DNA from: Acidovorax sp. A79
Lineage (GTDB): Bacteria; Pseudomonadota; Gammaproteobacteria; Burkholderiales; Burkholderiaceae_C
Direction: 5' to 3'
DNA: 64,000 nt
Assembly: GCF_041154505.1 (NCBI RefSeq)
Contig: NZ_AP028672.1
Location: 1,129,001 to 1,193,000, forward strand
The notes below the pieces were generated by a model. The model saw only the letters and a list, made by a program, of their open reading frames with translations, had not been told where the DNA came from and ran no database searches. Positions 19,414 to 33,794 of this stretch are shown piece after piece. Every line of letters starts with the position of its first letter. Position 1 is the first letter of the stretch. The position numbers and the translations under genes were made by a program.

Positions 19414-21165
19414 ATGTCGCGCATCTTCCATCTGGCCCGGCCGGGCGCCTGGCTGGCGGCCGGCCTGGTGCTGGCCTTCCTGCTGCTGTTCCTGGTGCTG
19501 CCCGTCGCCTGGGTGTTCTTCTCGGCCTTCGTCAACGCCGACGGCAGCCTGACCCTGGGCCATTTCGCGGCCTTCTTCCACCAGCCGCTGATGACCGAGG
19601 CTTTCTGGAACAGCCTCTACGTCGCCACCATGGCCACGATCGCGGCGGCGCTGATCGCCGTGCCGCTGGCCTATTTCACGGTGCGCTTTGAGTTCCGCGG
19701 CGCGCTGCTGATCCAGACCCTGGGGGTGCTGCCGCTGATCATGCCGCCCTTCGTCGGCGCGGTGGCGATGCAGCTGATCTTCGGCCGCTCGGGCACGGTG
19801 AACCTGCTGCTCGAGCAGCACCTGGGTTTCACGGTTCCGATCATGGACGGCCTCAACGGCGTGATCTTCGTCGAGGCGCTGCATTACTTCCCCTTCATCC
19901 TCATGAACCTGACGCTGGCGCTGCGGAACATCGATGGCGCCATGGAAGAGGCGGCGTTGAACCTGGGCTGCCGCGGCTGGCGCCTGTTCCGCCGGGTCAT
20001 CTTCCCGCTGGCGATGCCCGGCTTCGTGGCGGGGGCGTCGCTGGTTTTCGTCAAGGTGTTCGACGACCTGGGCACGCCGCTGGTGCTGGGCACCACCAAC
20101 ATGCTGGCGCCGCAGGCCTACCTGCGCATCACCCAGGTGGGCATCGACGACCCGCTGGGCTACGTCATCAGCGTGCTGATGATTGCCTTCTCGATCGCGG
20201 CAATGGCGCTGTCGGCCCGCGTGCTCAAGGGCAAGGACTATGCGACCACGCAAAAGGGCGGCGGCGCCATCCAGCGCCGCAGGCTTTCCCCGCTGGGCAC
20301 GGTGCTGACTTACGCGTGGATCGGCTTCATCCTGCTGCTGACGCTGTCCCCTCACATCGGCGTGCTGCTGCTGTCGTTCGCCTCCGTGTGGAGCTTCGCC
20401 CCGCTGCCCGACGGCTTCACGGCGGCCCACTACGCCACCGTGTTCCAGGACGCTGGCGGCATGATCTCCAACACCCTGCTGTACTGCGGCATGGCGGCCG
20501 GAATCGACGTGCTGCTGGGCACGACCATCGCCTATCTGATCATGCGCACCCGGTTGCCGGCCCGCCAGTGGCTGGACTGGATCGCCACGGCGGCGCTGGC
20601 CGTGCCGGGGCTGGTGCTGGCGATCGGCTACCTGCGTTTCTTCAAGGGTGTCCTGGTGCCAGGCACCGACGTGCTGCTCACCAGCACCTGGGTGGTGATC
20701 ATGATTGCCTATGCCGTGCGCCGGCTGCCCTATGCCCTGCGCTCTTGCGTCGCCGCGCTGCAGCAGGTGCACATTTCGCTGGAGGAGGCCGCCGAAAGCC
20801 TCGGCGCGACCAAGATGCGCACCATCCGGCGCGTCGTCGTGCCGCTGATGGCGGGCGGGATCCTGGCTGGCTTCGTCACCAGTTTCATCACGGCGGCGGT
20901 CGAGCTGTCGGCCACCATCCTGCTGACCTCCTCGCAGTCGCAGGCGCCCATGAGCTATGGCATCTACCTGTACATGCAGAGCATCGCGGGCCGTGGCCCT
21001 GGCGCGGCACTGGGCGTTCTGGCGATCGCGGTCGTCGCGATCGGCACCTATGCCTCCCACGTGATCGTGGAGCGCACCGGCAGCCGCCTGAAGCAGCGGC
21101 CGGTCGATGAAGACCTGCCTCCCCTGCCCATCCTCCCCGCAGAAGTTGCTCCGGTACGCACCTGA
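19414..21165 (+). CDS. ABC transporter permease, fused two-domain type
   Basis: A 583-residue inner-membrane permease with about 12 membrane helices. It consists of two homologous binding-protein-dependent transport domains in one chain, as in FbpB/AfuB/SfuB. Each half has an EAA loop that contacts the ATPase: EEAALNLGCRGWRLFRRVIFPL in the first half and EEAAESLGATKMRTIRRVVVPL in the second. A single chain therefore forms the whole channel. AGGA lies 6-7 nt before ATG 19414, 10 nt after the binding-protein stop. Confidence 0.92.
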   Translation: MSRIFHLARPGAWLAAGLVLAFLLLFLVLPVAWVFFSAFVNADGSLTLGHFAAFFHQPLMTEAFWNSLYVATMATIAAALIAVPLAYFTVRFEFRGALLIQTLGVLPLIMPPFVGAVAMQLIFGRSGTVNLLLEQHLGFTVPIMDGLNGVIFVEALHYFPFILMNLTLALRNIDGAMEEAALNLGCRGWRLFRRVIFPLAMPGFVAGASLVFVKVFDDLGTPLVLGTTNMLAPQAYLRITQVGIDDPLGYVISVLMIAFSIAAMALSARVLKGKDYATTQKGGGAIQRRRLSPLGTVLTYAWIGFILLLTLSPHIGVLLLSFASVWSFAPLPDGFTAAHYATVFQDAGGMISNTLLYCGMAAGIDVLLGTTIAYLIMRTRLPARQWLDWIATAALAVPGLVLAIGYLRFFKGVLVPGTDVLLTSTWVVIMIAYAVRRLPYALRSCVAALQQVHISLEEAAESLGATKMRTIRRVVVPLMAGGILAGFVTSFITAAVELSATILLTSSQSQAPMSYGIYLYMQSIAGRGPGAALGVLAIAVVAIGTYASHVIVERTGSRLKQRPVDEDLPPLPILPAEVAPVRT

Positions 21166-21199
21166 GCCCTGCCCTTCCCCCCGATTGGAGACAAGCACC

Positions 21200-22285
<1,086 letters not shown>

Positions 22286-22416
22286 ATCGAGCCCCCGGCT
22301 CAACCCCCGGGGCCTTTCCCTACCGGGCATTAGTCCCGATGCGTAGAAGCGGCCATCGCAACGACACTCGTGGCAATGGCTTGTGCAACCGCCAGACATC
22401 AGGAACAGCAGCGCGC

Positions 22417-23502
22417 ATGAACAGGGTCAGTGTCAGATGTGAGCAACTGCAGCTCTCCTACGGCAGCGTCGTGGTGCTGGACGGCGTGACGCTGGAGATC
22501 GAGCCGGGCGAGTTCTTCGCGCTGCTGGGGCCCTCCGGCTCCGGCAAGTCCACCCTGCTGCGCGTCATCGCGGGCTTTCTCCAGCACCAGGCCGGGCGGC
22601 TTGTCATCGACGGGCGGGAACTCACCACCGAGCCCGCATGGGAGCGACGCGTGGGCGTGGTGTTCCAGAACTACGCCTTGTGGCCCCACTTGAACGTGCG
22701 GGAGAACGTCGCCTTCGGGCTGGTGGAACGAAGGCTTCCCGGCAAGGTGATCGAGCAGCGCGTGTCGGAGGTGCTCGACCAGGTGGAACTGGGCGCCTTC
22801 GCCCACCGCAATCCGAGCCAGCTGTCGGGCGGCCAGCAGCAGCGGGTCGCGCTGGCGCGCACGCTGGTAACCCAGCCCCAGGTGCTGCTGCTCGACGAGC
22901 CCCTGTCCAACCTCGACCGTTCACTGCGCGTGCAGATGCGCCAGGAACTGCTCAAGCTGCAGCGGCGGCTGGGCATCACCACGATTTTTGTGACACACGA
23001 CCAGGAAGAAGCAATGACCAGCGCCGACCGGATTGCCGTCCTGAACAACGGGCGTGTGCAGCAGATCGGCACCCCGATCGCGCTCTACGACTACCCCGCC
23101 ACCCCGTTCGTCGCCGGCTTTGTCGGCACCATGAACATGCTGGAGGGAACCGTCCGCTGCAGCCGCGGAAACGCCGTTTCCCTTGACGTCCCGGGCTGGG
23201 GCGAGATCGTGATCAGCTCCGATGCGGTGCCCGAGGATGGCCGCCGCGTCATCGTGGCCATCCGGCCGCAGACCATCCGGCTCGACGTGGCGGACGCGCG
23301 GCTCGACGCGCGCTTCGTGTGGCTGCCAGGCATGGTCGAGACGGTCGAGTTCCACGGTGCATTTGCGCGCTACCAGGTGCAGGTCGGCCCGCATGCCGTG
23401 GTCATCGACCAGCCACACCACGCAGGCCTGTCGAAATTTCCGGCCGGCGGTGCGGTGTCGGTCGGCATCGATCCCTCCCTGGTCCGCCTGTACAGCAGAT
23501 GA
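22417..23502 (+). CDS. ABC transporter ATP-binding protein, second of two
   Basis: A 361-residue paralogue of the preceding gene, alignable end to end. Walker A GPSGSGKST, signature LSGGQQQRVALAR, VLLLDEPLSNLD and THDQEEAM are intact, and FVAGFVGTMNMLEGTV mirrors the first copy. The regulatory C-termini differ most. There is no second permease, so either the two ATPases form a heterodimer on the fused permease or one serves another permease. ATG 22417 is chosen because it aligns with the first copy's start; AGGA is 12 nt upstream, a weak site. Confidence 0.9.
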   Translation: MNRVSVRCEQLQLSYGSVVVLDGVTLEIEPGEFFALLGPSGSGKSTLLRVIAGFLQHQAGRLVIDGRELTTEPAWERRVGVVFQNYALWPHLNVRENVAFGLVERRLPGKVIEQRVSEVLDQVELGAFAHRNPSQLSGGQQQRVALARTLVTQPQVLLLDEPLSNLDRSLRVQMRQELLKLQRRLGITTIFVTHDQEEAMTSADRIAVLNNGRVQQIGTPIALYDYPATPFVAGFVGTMNMLEGTVRCSRGNAVSLDVPGWGEIVISSDAVPEDGRRVIVAIRPQTIRLDVADARLDARFVWLPGMVETVEFHGAFARYQVQVGPHAVVIDQPHHAGLSKFPAGGAVSVGIDPSLVRLYSR

Positions 23503-23523
23503 GCCGTGCGCAGCGTGTGAGCG

Positions 23524-24405
23524 ATGGAACTCTATCAAGTCCGGGCCTTTGTCACCGTCGCGCGCATCGGCAACGTCACCAAGGCGGCCGAAGCACTGCA
23601 CGTCACCCAGCCGGCGGTCACCGGACAACTCAAGAGCCTGGAGCAGAGCCTGGGCGTGACCCTGTTCGACCGCAGCGCCGGCCGGCTCACGCTCACGCGC
23701 ACCGGTGAACTGCTGCTGCCCAAGGCAGAGGCGTTGCTGGCCGCGGGCAGCGAACTGAGTTCGGTGGCCCGGCAGCTGCGCGGCGAGCTGACGGGACGCA
23801 TTGACTTCGGCCTGCCCAGCGAGCCTGCCGACTTCCTGCGGCTGGGGGAGATGGCCGCCAGCGTGCACCAGGCACTGCCCCTGGTGGAGCTGCGCACGCG
23901 CAGCTACTCATCGCTGCAATTGCTGGACCTCATCCGCGCCGGCACACTTTCCGCGGGCTACTTCATCGACGCCAATCCGCCGCGCGACCTGCAATGGGTC
24001 GCCTTGCGTTCGGTGACCTACCGGGTGGCGGTGCCTGTGCGGATGAGCGAGTCCGTGCAGCGGGGCGGGTGGCGCACGCTGGCCGAACTGCCCTGGGTCG
24101 ACGGCCTGGCCGACTCCCACATCCACCAGTTGATGCGGGCACTGTTCGAGCGCCAGGGCCTGGCGCCGCGCATTGTCATGCAGGCAGAGGAAACCAGCGG
24201 GCTGGACGCCTATGTGCGCGCTGGCAGCGGGTGCGCGCTGCTGCGCGAAGAGGTCGCAGTCCGGGGCAGCGAGCGCCAGGACTGGATGATCTGGGGGCCT
24301 GCGCAGCTTGATGCAAAACTCTATCTCGTCACCTCGGCGGAAGGGGCCAGCGATCCGCTCACGGTGGCGCTGACGTCGATGATCCGCGGGGTCTGGAATC
24401 AATAG
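23524..24405 (+). CDS. LysR-family regulator of the ABC/porin/enolase locus
   Basis: A 293-residue LysR regulator: MELYQVRAFVTVARIGN, TKAAEALHVTQPAVTGQLKSLEQSLG as the winged helix, then the effector domain. It starts 21 nt after the second ATPase gene, so it is the last gene of the transporter operon. This is an unusual place for a LysR gene, normally divergent from its target, and implies positive feedback or autoregulation from the 17709-18077 region. The likely ligand is the transported compound or a product. Confidence 0.9.
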   Translation: MELYQVRAFVTVARIGNVTKAAEALHVTQPAVTGQLKSLEQSLGVTLFDRSAGRLTLTRTGELLLPKAEALLAAGSELSSVARQLRGELTGRIDFGLPSEPADFLRLGEMAASVHQALPLVELRTRSYSSLQLLDLIRAGTLSAGYFIDANPPRDLQWVALRSVTYRVAVPVRMSESVQRGGWRTLAELPWVDGLADSHIHQLMRALFERQGLAPRIVMQAEETSGLDAYVRAGSGCALLREEVAVRGSERQDWMIWGPAQLDAKLYLVTSAEGASDPLTVALTSMIRGVWNQ

Positions 24406-24508
24406 GCGGGCGGGAACGCCGGCCCGCAATGCTGGACAGCCAGATCGAGTGGCCCGGCCGCGCGGCATGCCCCGCGGCGGCCCAATCACCGCACACAGGC
24501 AGCAGGGG

Positions 24509-26287
24509 TCAGAAAGACTCCCATTCCTCTTCAGACCCTTGGGCCACCGCCGGCTTGCGGCTGGAAGGCCCGGACACGGCAGGCGCCGCCTGCGCCTTGG
24601 CCGCCGCCGGCCGGTGGGCCGCTTTGGCCGCCGGGGCTGCGGAGGGAGGCCGCGGTGCCGTGGCGGAAGCCGCGGGCAGGGGCGCCCGCTGGGCGGCCGC
24701 GGCACGGGCGGCGCCAATGGCCGCCTGCGCCGGTCCATGGCTGGCGGCATTCACCTTGAACATCGACACCACCTGCGCCAGCTGGTCCGCCTGCTCCCGC
24801 AGGCTCTGCGCGGCGGCGGCGCTCTCCTCCACCAGCGCCGCGTTCTGCTGGGTCATCTGGTCCAGGTTGCCAATCGCCTGGTTGACCTGCGAGACCCCGG
24901 CGCTCTGCTCCGAGGAGGCGGCGGTGATCTCGCCAATCATGTCCGTCACCCGCTGCACCGACTGCACGATGTCGGTCATGGTGGTGCCGGCATCGGTCAC
25001 CAGCCGCGAGCCCGCCTCCACTTTTTCCACCGATGCGCTGATGAGCTGCTTGATTTCCTTGGCAGCCTCGGCACTGCGCTGCGCCAGGCTGCGCACCTCG
25101 CTGGCCACCACGGCGAAGCCACGCCCCTGCTCGCCCGCGCGCGCCGCCTCCACCGCCGCGTTCAGCGCCAGGATGTTGGTCTGGAACGCGATGCCGTCGA
25201 TCACGCCGATGATGTCGGCGATCTTCTTGCTGCTGTGGTTGATGTCCTGCATGGTGACCACCACCTGGGTCACGACCTCGCCGCCACGGCGCGCCACGCC
25301 CGTGGCGCCCGCCGCGAGGCTGCTGGCCTGCTGCGCGCTGCCCGCGCTTTGCTGGATGGTGCTCGTGAACTGCTCCATGGCCGCGGCTGTTTGCTGCAGG
25401 TTGCTGGAGGTCTGCTCCGTGCGGGACGACAGGTCATGGTTGCCGGTGGCGATCTCGGCGCTGGCGATGGCGATGCTGTCGGTGCTCTGGCGCACCTGGT
25501 GCACCATCCGACCCAGGGCGCTGCTCATGGTGTAAAGCGAGCGCAGCAGGTCACCGAACTCATCGCCCCGGGTCACGGATTCCTGCATGCTCAGATCGCC
25601 ACCCGCGATGCGCTCGGCCAGCCCGCTGGCCTGCTCCAGCGGCCGCTGGATGCTGCCGATCAGGTAGTAGGCGCCCACCACGATGGCCAGCAGCAGCAGG
25701 CCCACGGCCACGGCGGCGATCTTCACGGTGAGCATGCGCGACGCGGCCATCTCCCGCTGCCGGACCTCGGCGGTCTGTTGCTGCTGCTGCACGAAGTCCC
25801 GCAGTGTCTGCAGGTAGGCGGCCACGGCCGGGTTGTACGACTGCTTGACCAGCACCACCGCCTGGTCCTGCTGGCCATCGCCCTTGAGCTTGCGGGCCTG
25901 GCCGCGCAGGTCCGTCATCGTCTTGCGGGCGGCGGCGATCTTGGCCATCTGCGCCTTGTCGGCTTCGGACAGCGCCATGGATTCGAGCGATTTCTGCACC
26001 TCGCTGATCTGCGCGGAAGTCGCCGCGATCAGGTCCTTGAACTCGGCCTCGACGGCGTTGTCGCTGCTCACGATCAGCGCCTGAGTGCGCGCCGCATTGG
26101 TCTCGGTGAGGCCGGACCAGCGCAGCGCCGCCTGCACACGCGCCTCCATGTCCTTGGTCATCATGTCCGCCTCGGCCTGCACCTTGGCCGAGCGATAGCC
26201 GGAAAACCCCACCACCGCCGCCAGCAGCACCACGATCAGCAAGACCGCCATCCAGAGTTTATGGGCCATCCGGAATCGCTTGGGCAT
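24509..26287 (-). CDS. Methyl-accepting chemotaxis protein
   Basis: A 592-residue chemoreceptor. TM1 is at about residues 11-30 and a four-helix-bundle ligand domain at about 31-187. TM2 is at about 188-210, followed by a HAMP domain. The signalling domain has the hairpin tip [29 protein letters not shown]. After the methylation helices comes an Ala/Pro-rich linker of about 60 residues. The chain ends in EEEWESF, matching the xWxxF tether bound by CheR/CheB, so this receptor can probably recruit its own adaptation enzymes. CAGGAGA precedes ATG 26287. The ligand is unknown and no che genes are nearby. Confidence 0.94.
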   Translation of the reverse strand: MPKRFRMAHKLWMAVLLIVVLLAAVVGFSGYRSAKVQAEADMMTKDMEARVQAALRWSGLTETNAARTQALIVSSDNAVEAEFKDLIAATSAQISEVQKSLESMALSEADKAQMAKIAAARKTMTDLRGQARKLKGDGQQDQAVVLVKQSYNPAVAAYLQTLRDFVQQQQQTAEVRQREMAASRMLTVKIAAVAVGLLLLAIVVGAYYLIGSIQRPLEQASGLAERIAGGDLSMQESVTRGDEFGDLLRSLYTMSSALGRMVHQVRQSTDSIAIASAEIATGNHDLSSRTEQTSSNLQQTAAAMEQFTSTIQQSAGSAQQASSLAAGATGVARRGGEVVTQVVVTMQDINHSSKKIADIIGVIDGIAFQTNILALNAAVEAARAGEQGRGFAVVASEVRSLAQRSAEAAKEIKQLISASVEKVEAGSRLVTDAGTTMTDIVQSVQRVTDMIGEITAASSEQSAGVSQVNQAIGNLDQMTQQNAALVEESAAAAQSLREQADQLAQVVSMFKVNAASHGPAQAAIGAARAAAAQRAPLPAASATAPRPPSAAPAAKAAHRPAAAKAQAAPAVSGPSSRKPAVAQGSEEEWESF

Positions 26288-26704
26288 GGTGTTCTCCTGC
26301 AGCCTTGTGTTGGCGCGCAGATATTTGCACGCTGTTACACCATTGCACAAACCCGGACCTGATGCATGAGGGTCATCCCCAGGGCCCGCGCTGCACGGCA
26401 AGGCCCCGCATTGCAGCCCCGAACCACGCTGCGCAAGGGCTCAGGGCAACAGGGGCGCCCGGGTGCCGCCTGGCCCAGCCACCCGGCCCTTCCAGGGCGG
26501 CGAATCGGGCAGTCTGCGAGATAGCTGGCAATGGGCGAGGCCCACGCACTGGGCTGCACGCACGGGCCGCTTTGCCGCCAAGCCGGCGGCAGGATCAACA
26601 CCGGTCTTTCACGGACCGGCATGGCAACCCTACCGTGGTCGGGTTCACGCGCGGCGGCGCAGCCGTCAAACTGGCCCGAATCCATCTCCCAAGGCCACCA
26701 TCAC
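26288..26704. other. Non-coding stretch between chemoreceptor and lipoprotein genes
   Basis: A 417-bp region between divergent genes. Frames run through it on the plus strand, but their codon use and start sites are unconvincing. It should contain promoters for both neighbours; I could not identify a consensus pair. Several G+C-rich hairpins are possible, e.g. around 26570-26592. Confidence 0.4.
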
Positions 26705-27088
26705 ATGACAACCTCCCGCACGTTCCGCCGCGCGCAACTCGGCGCCCCCTTCCTGATCGCACTGGGCCTGTCCGGATGCGCCGCCACCATCAGCCAGGAG
26801 GGACTGGAACAGCGCACCTCGGCGGCCATTGGCCGCCAGGTGGGCGCCTTCACCATCACCCACAAGAGCGAAGAAACCGGCGGACGCATCAACTACACCG
26901 CCAAGACCACCGACGGCGCCACCTACCAGTGCTACATGTACTCCGCCACGGGGTTCCAGAAAGCCATGTCGTTCGGACAGACGCCGAATTCGGATGCCAT
27001 CTGCACGCCGATGGCGGGCAAGGCGGCGGCACCTGCAGCCGCCCCGGCCTCCTGCAACGCGCTCAGCAAAGCCGCGGGCAAATGCTGA
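26705..27088 (+). CDS. Small hypothetical lipoprotein
   Basis: A 127-residue protein. The signal peptide ends in the lipobox LSGC (Cys at about residue 22), so it is probably an outer-membrane lipoprotein. The mature part (TISQEGLEQRTSAAIG, THKSEETGGRINYTAKTTDG, YQCYMYSATG) contains four more Cys that could form disulfides and ends GKC after an Ala/Pro-rich tail. I do not recognise the family. ATG 26705 has AAGG 10 nt upstream. Confidence 0.75.
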   Translation: MTTSRTFRRAQLGAPFLIALGLSGCAATISQEGLEQRTSAAIGRQVGAFTITHKSEETGGRINYTAKTTDGATYQCYMYSATGFQKAMSFGQTPNSDAICTPMAGKAAAPAAAPASCNALSKAAGKC

Positions 27089-27117
27089 AGCGCTGATCCA
27101 GGCACGGCAGCAGGCCG

Positions 27118-28221
27118 TCAGGCCCCGGCCCCCAGGAAGGTTTCGAAACGCGCCAGCTCTTCGTCCAGCGCGCGCCGAAAAACCGCGCCGCGGGGCGGGC
27201 GGCCCGCCACAAAACCCAGCGCGTGCCGCAGTTGCCCGCGCTCCATGCGCAGGTTGGCCCAGCCCACCATCTGTTCGCCCCACAGCACGGGCAACGCATA
27301 GTGGCCCATGGTGCGCCTGGAGGCGGGCACATACGCCTCGAACCGGTACGCCCAGCCCCACAGCATCTCGAAGCGGCGGCGGTCCCAGACCACGGGATCA
27401 AACGGTGCCAGCAGCCGCACGCCCGCGTCTGGCTGGTGGCGGCGCGATGCCGGGTTCTCCTGCGCGGGCCAGAACCAGGCCGTGCCGTCGACCACCGCAT
27501 GGCCGTAGCGCGACTGCGCGGCCTTGGCCACCGCGCGCGCTTCGGCCGCCAGTTGTGGGGCGCCGTACCGCAGCAAAGTGACGAGGTAGCCCAGGCTGGG
27601 CGCGGGCAGCGGCGCATACAGGGCCACGATGCGGTCGACCAGGGCTTCGGCACGCGCCATGCGGGCGGCGGGGCTGGCATCCTGCCCGGGGTGCTCCACC
27701 GGCGCATACACCCGGGTGCCCGATTCGCGGCGGCACACCCGCAGCCAGCCGTGGTGGTGCATGGCATCCAGCAGGCGGGTGCTCGCGTTGAGCTCTCCGC
27801 CCCAATAGCCCGCCACGCGGCCATGGTGCGCAAACGCCTCGCTGACCTCGCGCGGGTGCACCACGCCCCGCTCCTGCACGAAGGCCAGCACCTCGCGCGC
27901 GCGCCCGGTGGTGGCCACATCCCAGGGCCGGCGCGGCGTGCGCGGGTGCAGCAGCGCCAGCATGTCGCGCGACACGAAGCCGTAGTTGACGAAGGCATCT
28001 TCCTCGATGCCCAGCCGTTCGTAGCGGCGCTCCAGGTCACCCGCGCGGTAGCCGCGCACCCGCATGCGCAGGATCAGGTCCTGCGCCCGCGCGGGCGCCC
28101 GCATCGGGTCGGCCTGCACAAAACCAAGCTTGCGGATCGCGCCGGGCAGCGTCAGCGGCTTGAACAGGCTGCGTGCAATCGCGTAGCGGCGCAGCTCATC
28201 CAGCGTGGGTGAGCGCGCCAT
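27118..28221 (-). CDS. YcaQ-like winged-helix DNA glycosylase family protein
   Basis: A 367-residue protein of the HTH_42/DUF1006 family, whose members YcaQ and AlkZ unhook interstrand DNA crosslinks or remove alkylated bases. Blocks include SLFKPLTLPGAIRKLGFVQADPMRAPARAQDLILRMR, ELNASTRLLDAMHHHGWL and RLLAPFDPVVWDRRRFEMLWGW. The Asp-Pro-containing motif is the usual family core. ATG 28221 (MARSPTLDEL) is preferred; an ATG 27 codons upstream would read through a repeat-rich region after parC. It lies downstream of parC on the same strand. Confidence 0.85.
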   Translation of the reverse strand: MARSPTLDELRRYAIARSLFKPLTLPGAIRKLGFVQADPMRAPARAQDLILRMRVRGYRAGDLERRYERLGIEEDAFVNYGFVSRDMLALLHPRTPRRPWDVATTGRAREVLAFVQERGVVHPREVSEAFAHHGRVAGYWGGELNASTRLLDAMHHHGWLRVCRRESGTRVYAPVEHPGQDASPAARMARAEALVDRIVALYAPLPAPSLGYLVTLLRYGAPQLAAEARAVAKAAQSRYGHAVVDGTAWFWPAQENPASRRHQPDAGVRLLAPFDPVVWDRRRFEMLWGWAYRFEAYVPASRRTMGHYALPVLWGEQMVGWANLRMERGQLRHALGFVAGRPPRGAVFRRALDEELARFETFLGAGA

Positions 28222-28228
28222 CGCTTGG

Positions 28229-28337
28229 AGCGTGTTCAACGTCTTTTTGGAGTCGCACAAGTACCTTGACCCAAGGGTTGGAGTGAAATCGGGCGATTGC
28301 ACTCCAATGCAACCTCCCAGAAGGCATTGAACACGCT
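28229..28337. repeat. 109-bp segment with 11-bp terminal inverted repeats
   Basis: AGCGTGTTCAA (28229-28239) and TTGAACACGCT (28327-28337) are perfect inverted repeats at the ends. A second, inner pair TTGGAGTG (28278-28285) and CACTCCAA (28300-28307) lies near the middle. The segment exactly fills the gap between the parC stop and the glycosylase start region. It could be a small non-autonomous mobile element or a nested terminator; no target duplication was seen. Confidence 0.5.
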
Positions 28338-28338
28338 G

Positions 28339-30692
<2,354 letters not shown>

Positions 30693-30696
<4 letters not shown>

Positions 30697-31541
30697 TCGT
30701 TGGGTACAGTTTCTGGGTTCACGTTCTGGGGGGCGCTTTGCGTCTGCGCCACGCGGGTGGGCGGCAGGTTGCCCCGGTTCTGCGCGCCCCCCGAAAGCTC
30801 CATGCGCACGCGGCCGGGCACGGCGCGCTGCGCCAGCACCGGGGCTGGCGGCTTGAGCTGGGCGTACAGGCCCAGCACGGTGCGCACATAGTTCTGCGTT
30901 TCCTTGAAGGCCGGAATCTGGTTGCCCGCCTTTTGCACCGCGCCTTCACCGGCGTTGTAGGCGGCCACGGCCAGGTCCATGCGGCCGGGGAACAGGTCCA
31001 GCAGGTGGCGCAGGTAGCGCGTGCCGGTGGGCACGTTCACGGCCGGGTCGGCCAGCTTCTGCTCCACCGAGCGCCTGGCATCCGCGCTCACGCCAAAACG
31101 GCTGGCCGTGGCGGGCATCACCTGCATGAGCCCGACGGCGCCCCTGGGCGACACGGCCGTGGCGTCGAAGCCGGATTCCGTGGCGATCACGGCCTGCAGC
31201 AATTCGTAGTCCACGCCGTGCTTGCTGGCGGCGGCGCGCAGGTGGTGCTTGACGCGCTTGTAGTCGGGCGCGATGTCAAAAAAGGCCAGCAAGCGCGCAC
31301 CGGCCGCAGGCAGCGCGTAGGGCATGGGCGGTGCGTTGGCCGGGGCGTCGCGGGTCGAGTCGAAATCACTGCCACGAAAAAACAGCTGGTAGCGCGTGTC
31401 CACCTGCTCGGCGGCGAAATGCGTCACGCCCCGCTCGTCCACGTGCGCCCACAGGTCCGCCTGGGCCGATTGCTGCATAAAACATAGCAGAAAGCCCAAT
31501 AAATACAAGCGCAAGAGCCTGTTTTTGTGTGGATTCTTCAT
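30693..31541 (-). CDS. Lytic transglycosylase (SLT family)
   Basis: A 282-residue secreted peptidoglycan lyase. The catalytic Glu is in [30 protein letters not shown], followed by [40 protein letters not shown], the SLT-domain signature. The N-terminus has a DUF4124-like segment ([14 protein letters not shown]). It lies between parE and parC, with its stop overlapping the parC start. ATG 31541 is used; an in-frame GTG at 31550 is possible. The hydrophobic signal core ([12 protein letters not shown]) is encoded by A/T-rich codons coinciding with a candidate 42-nt repeat copy. Confidence 0.9.
31472..31513 (-). repeat. 42-nt two-hairpin repeat, diverged candidate copy in the transglycosylase signal peptide
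   Basis: On the minus strand it reads TGCGCTT, GTATTTA, TTGGGCT, TTCT, GCTAT, GTTTTAT, GCAGC, in the same 7-7-7-4-5-7-5 spacing. The first block has one mismatch and GCTAT is exact; the other two blocks are diverged. It is the weakest assigned copy. Confidence 0.4.
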
Positions 31542-31568
31542 CACAGACACCGTGGGTGGCGGGTCCGG

Positions 31569-33554
<1,986 letters not shown>

Positions 33555-33794
33555 AGCGGCGGATTGTAGTGCGGCAGCAGCGCAATAGCTGGATGAAAAA
33601 ACAGTCATGACAACACTGGCAGCGTGCTCCGGGCCCCCCAGGCCCGTGGGCGGCGGCGGCAGACAGGGTGGCTGGGGGCGGGTTGCAACACAAAGGACGG
33701 TGCCGCGCAGCAGGCCTGGCGGCAACCCCGCTGCCAACTGTATTGGTCCCCGGTGTATCAGCGCGTTTCGCCCAATCTCGCTACATTCCTGCGC

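Noticed and set aside
26531..26704. Upstream extension of the small lipoprotein gene
   Set aside because: It would place about 58 non-hydrophobic residues before a normal lipoprotein signal peptide.
28222..28302. Earlier start (ATG 28302) for the YcaQ-like gene
   Set aside because: It would translate the inverted-repeat segment; family members begin near MARSPTLDEL.
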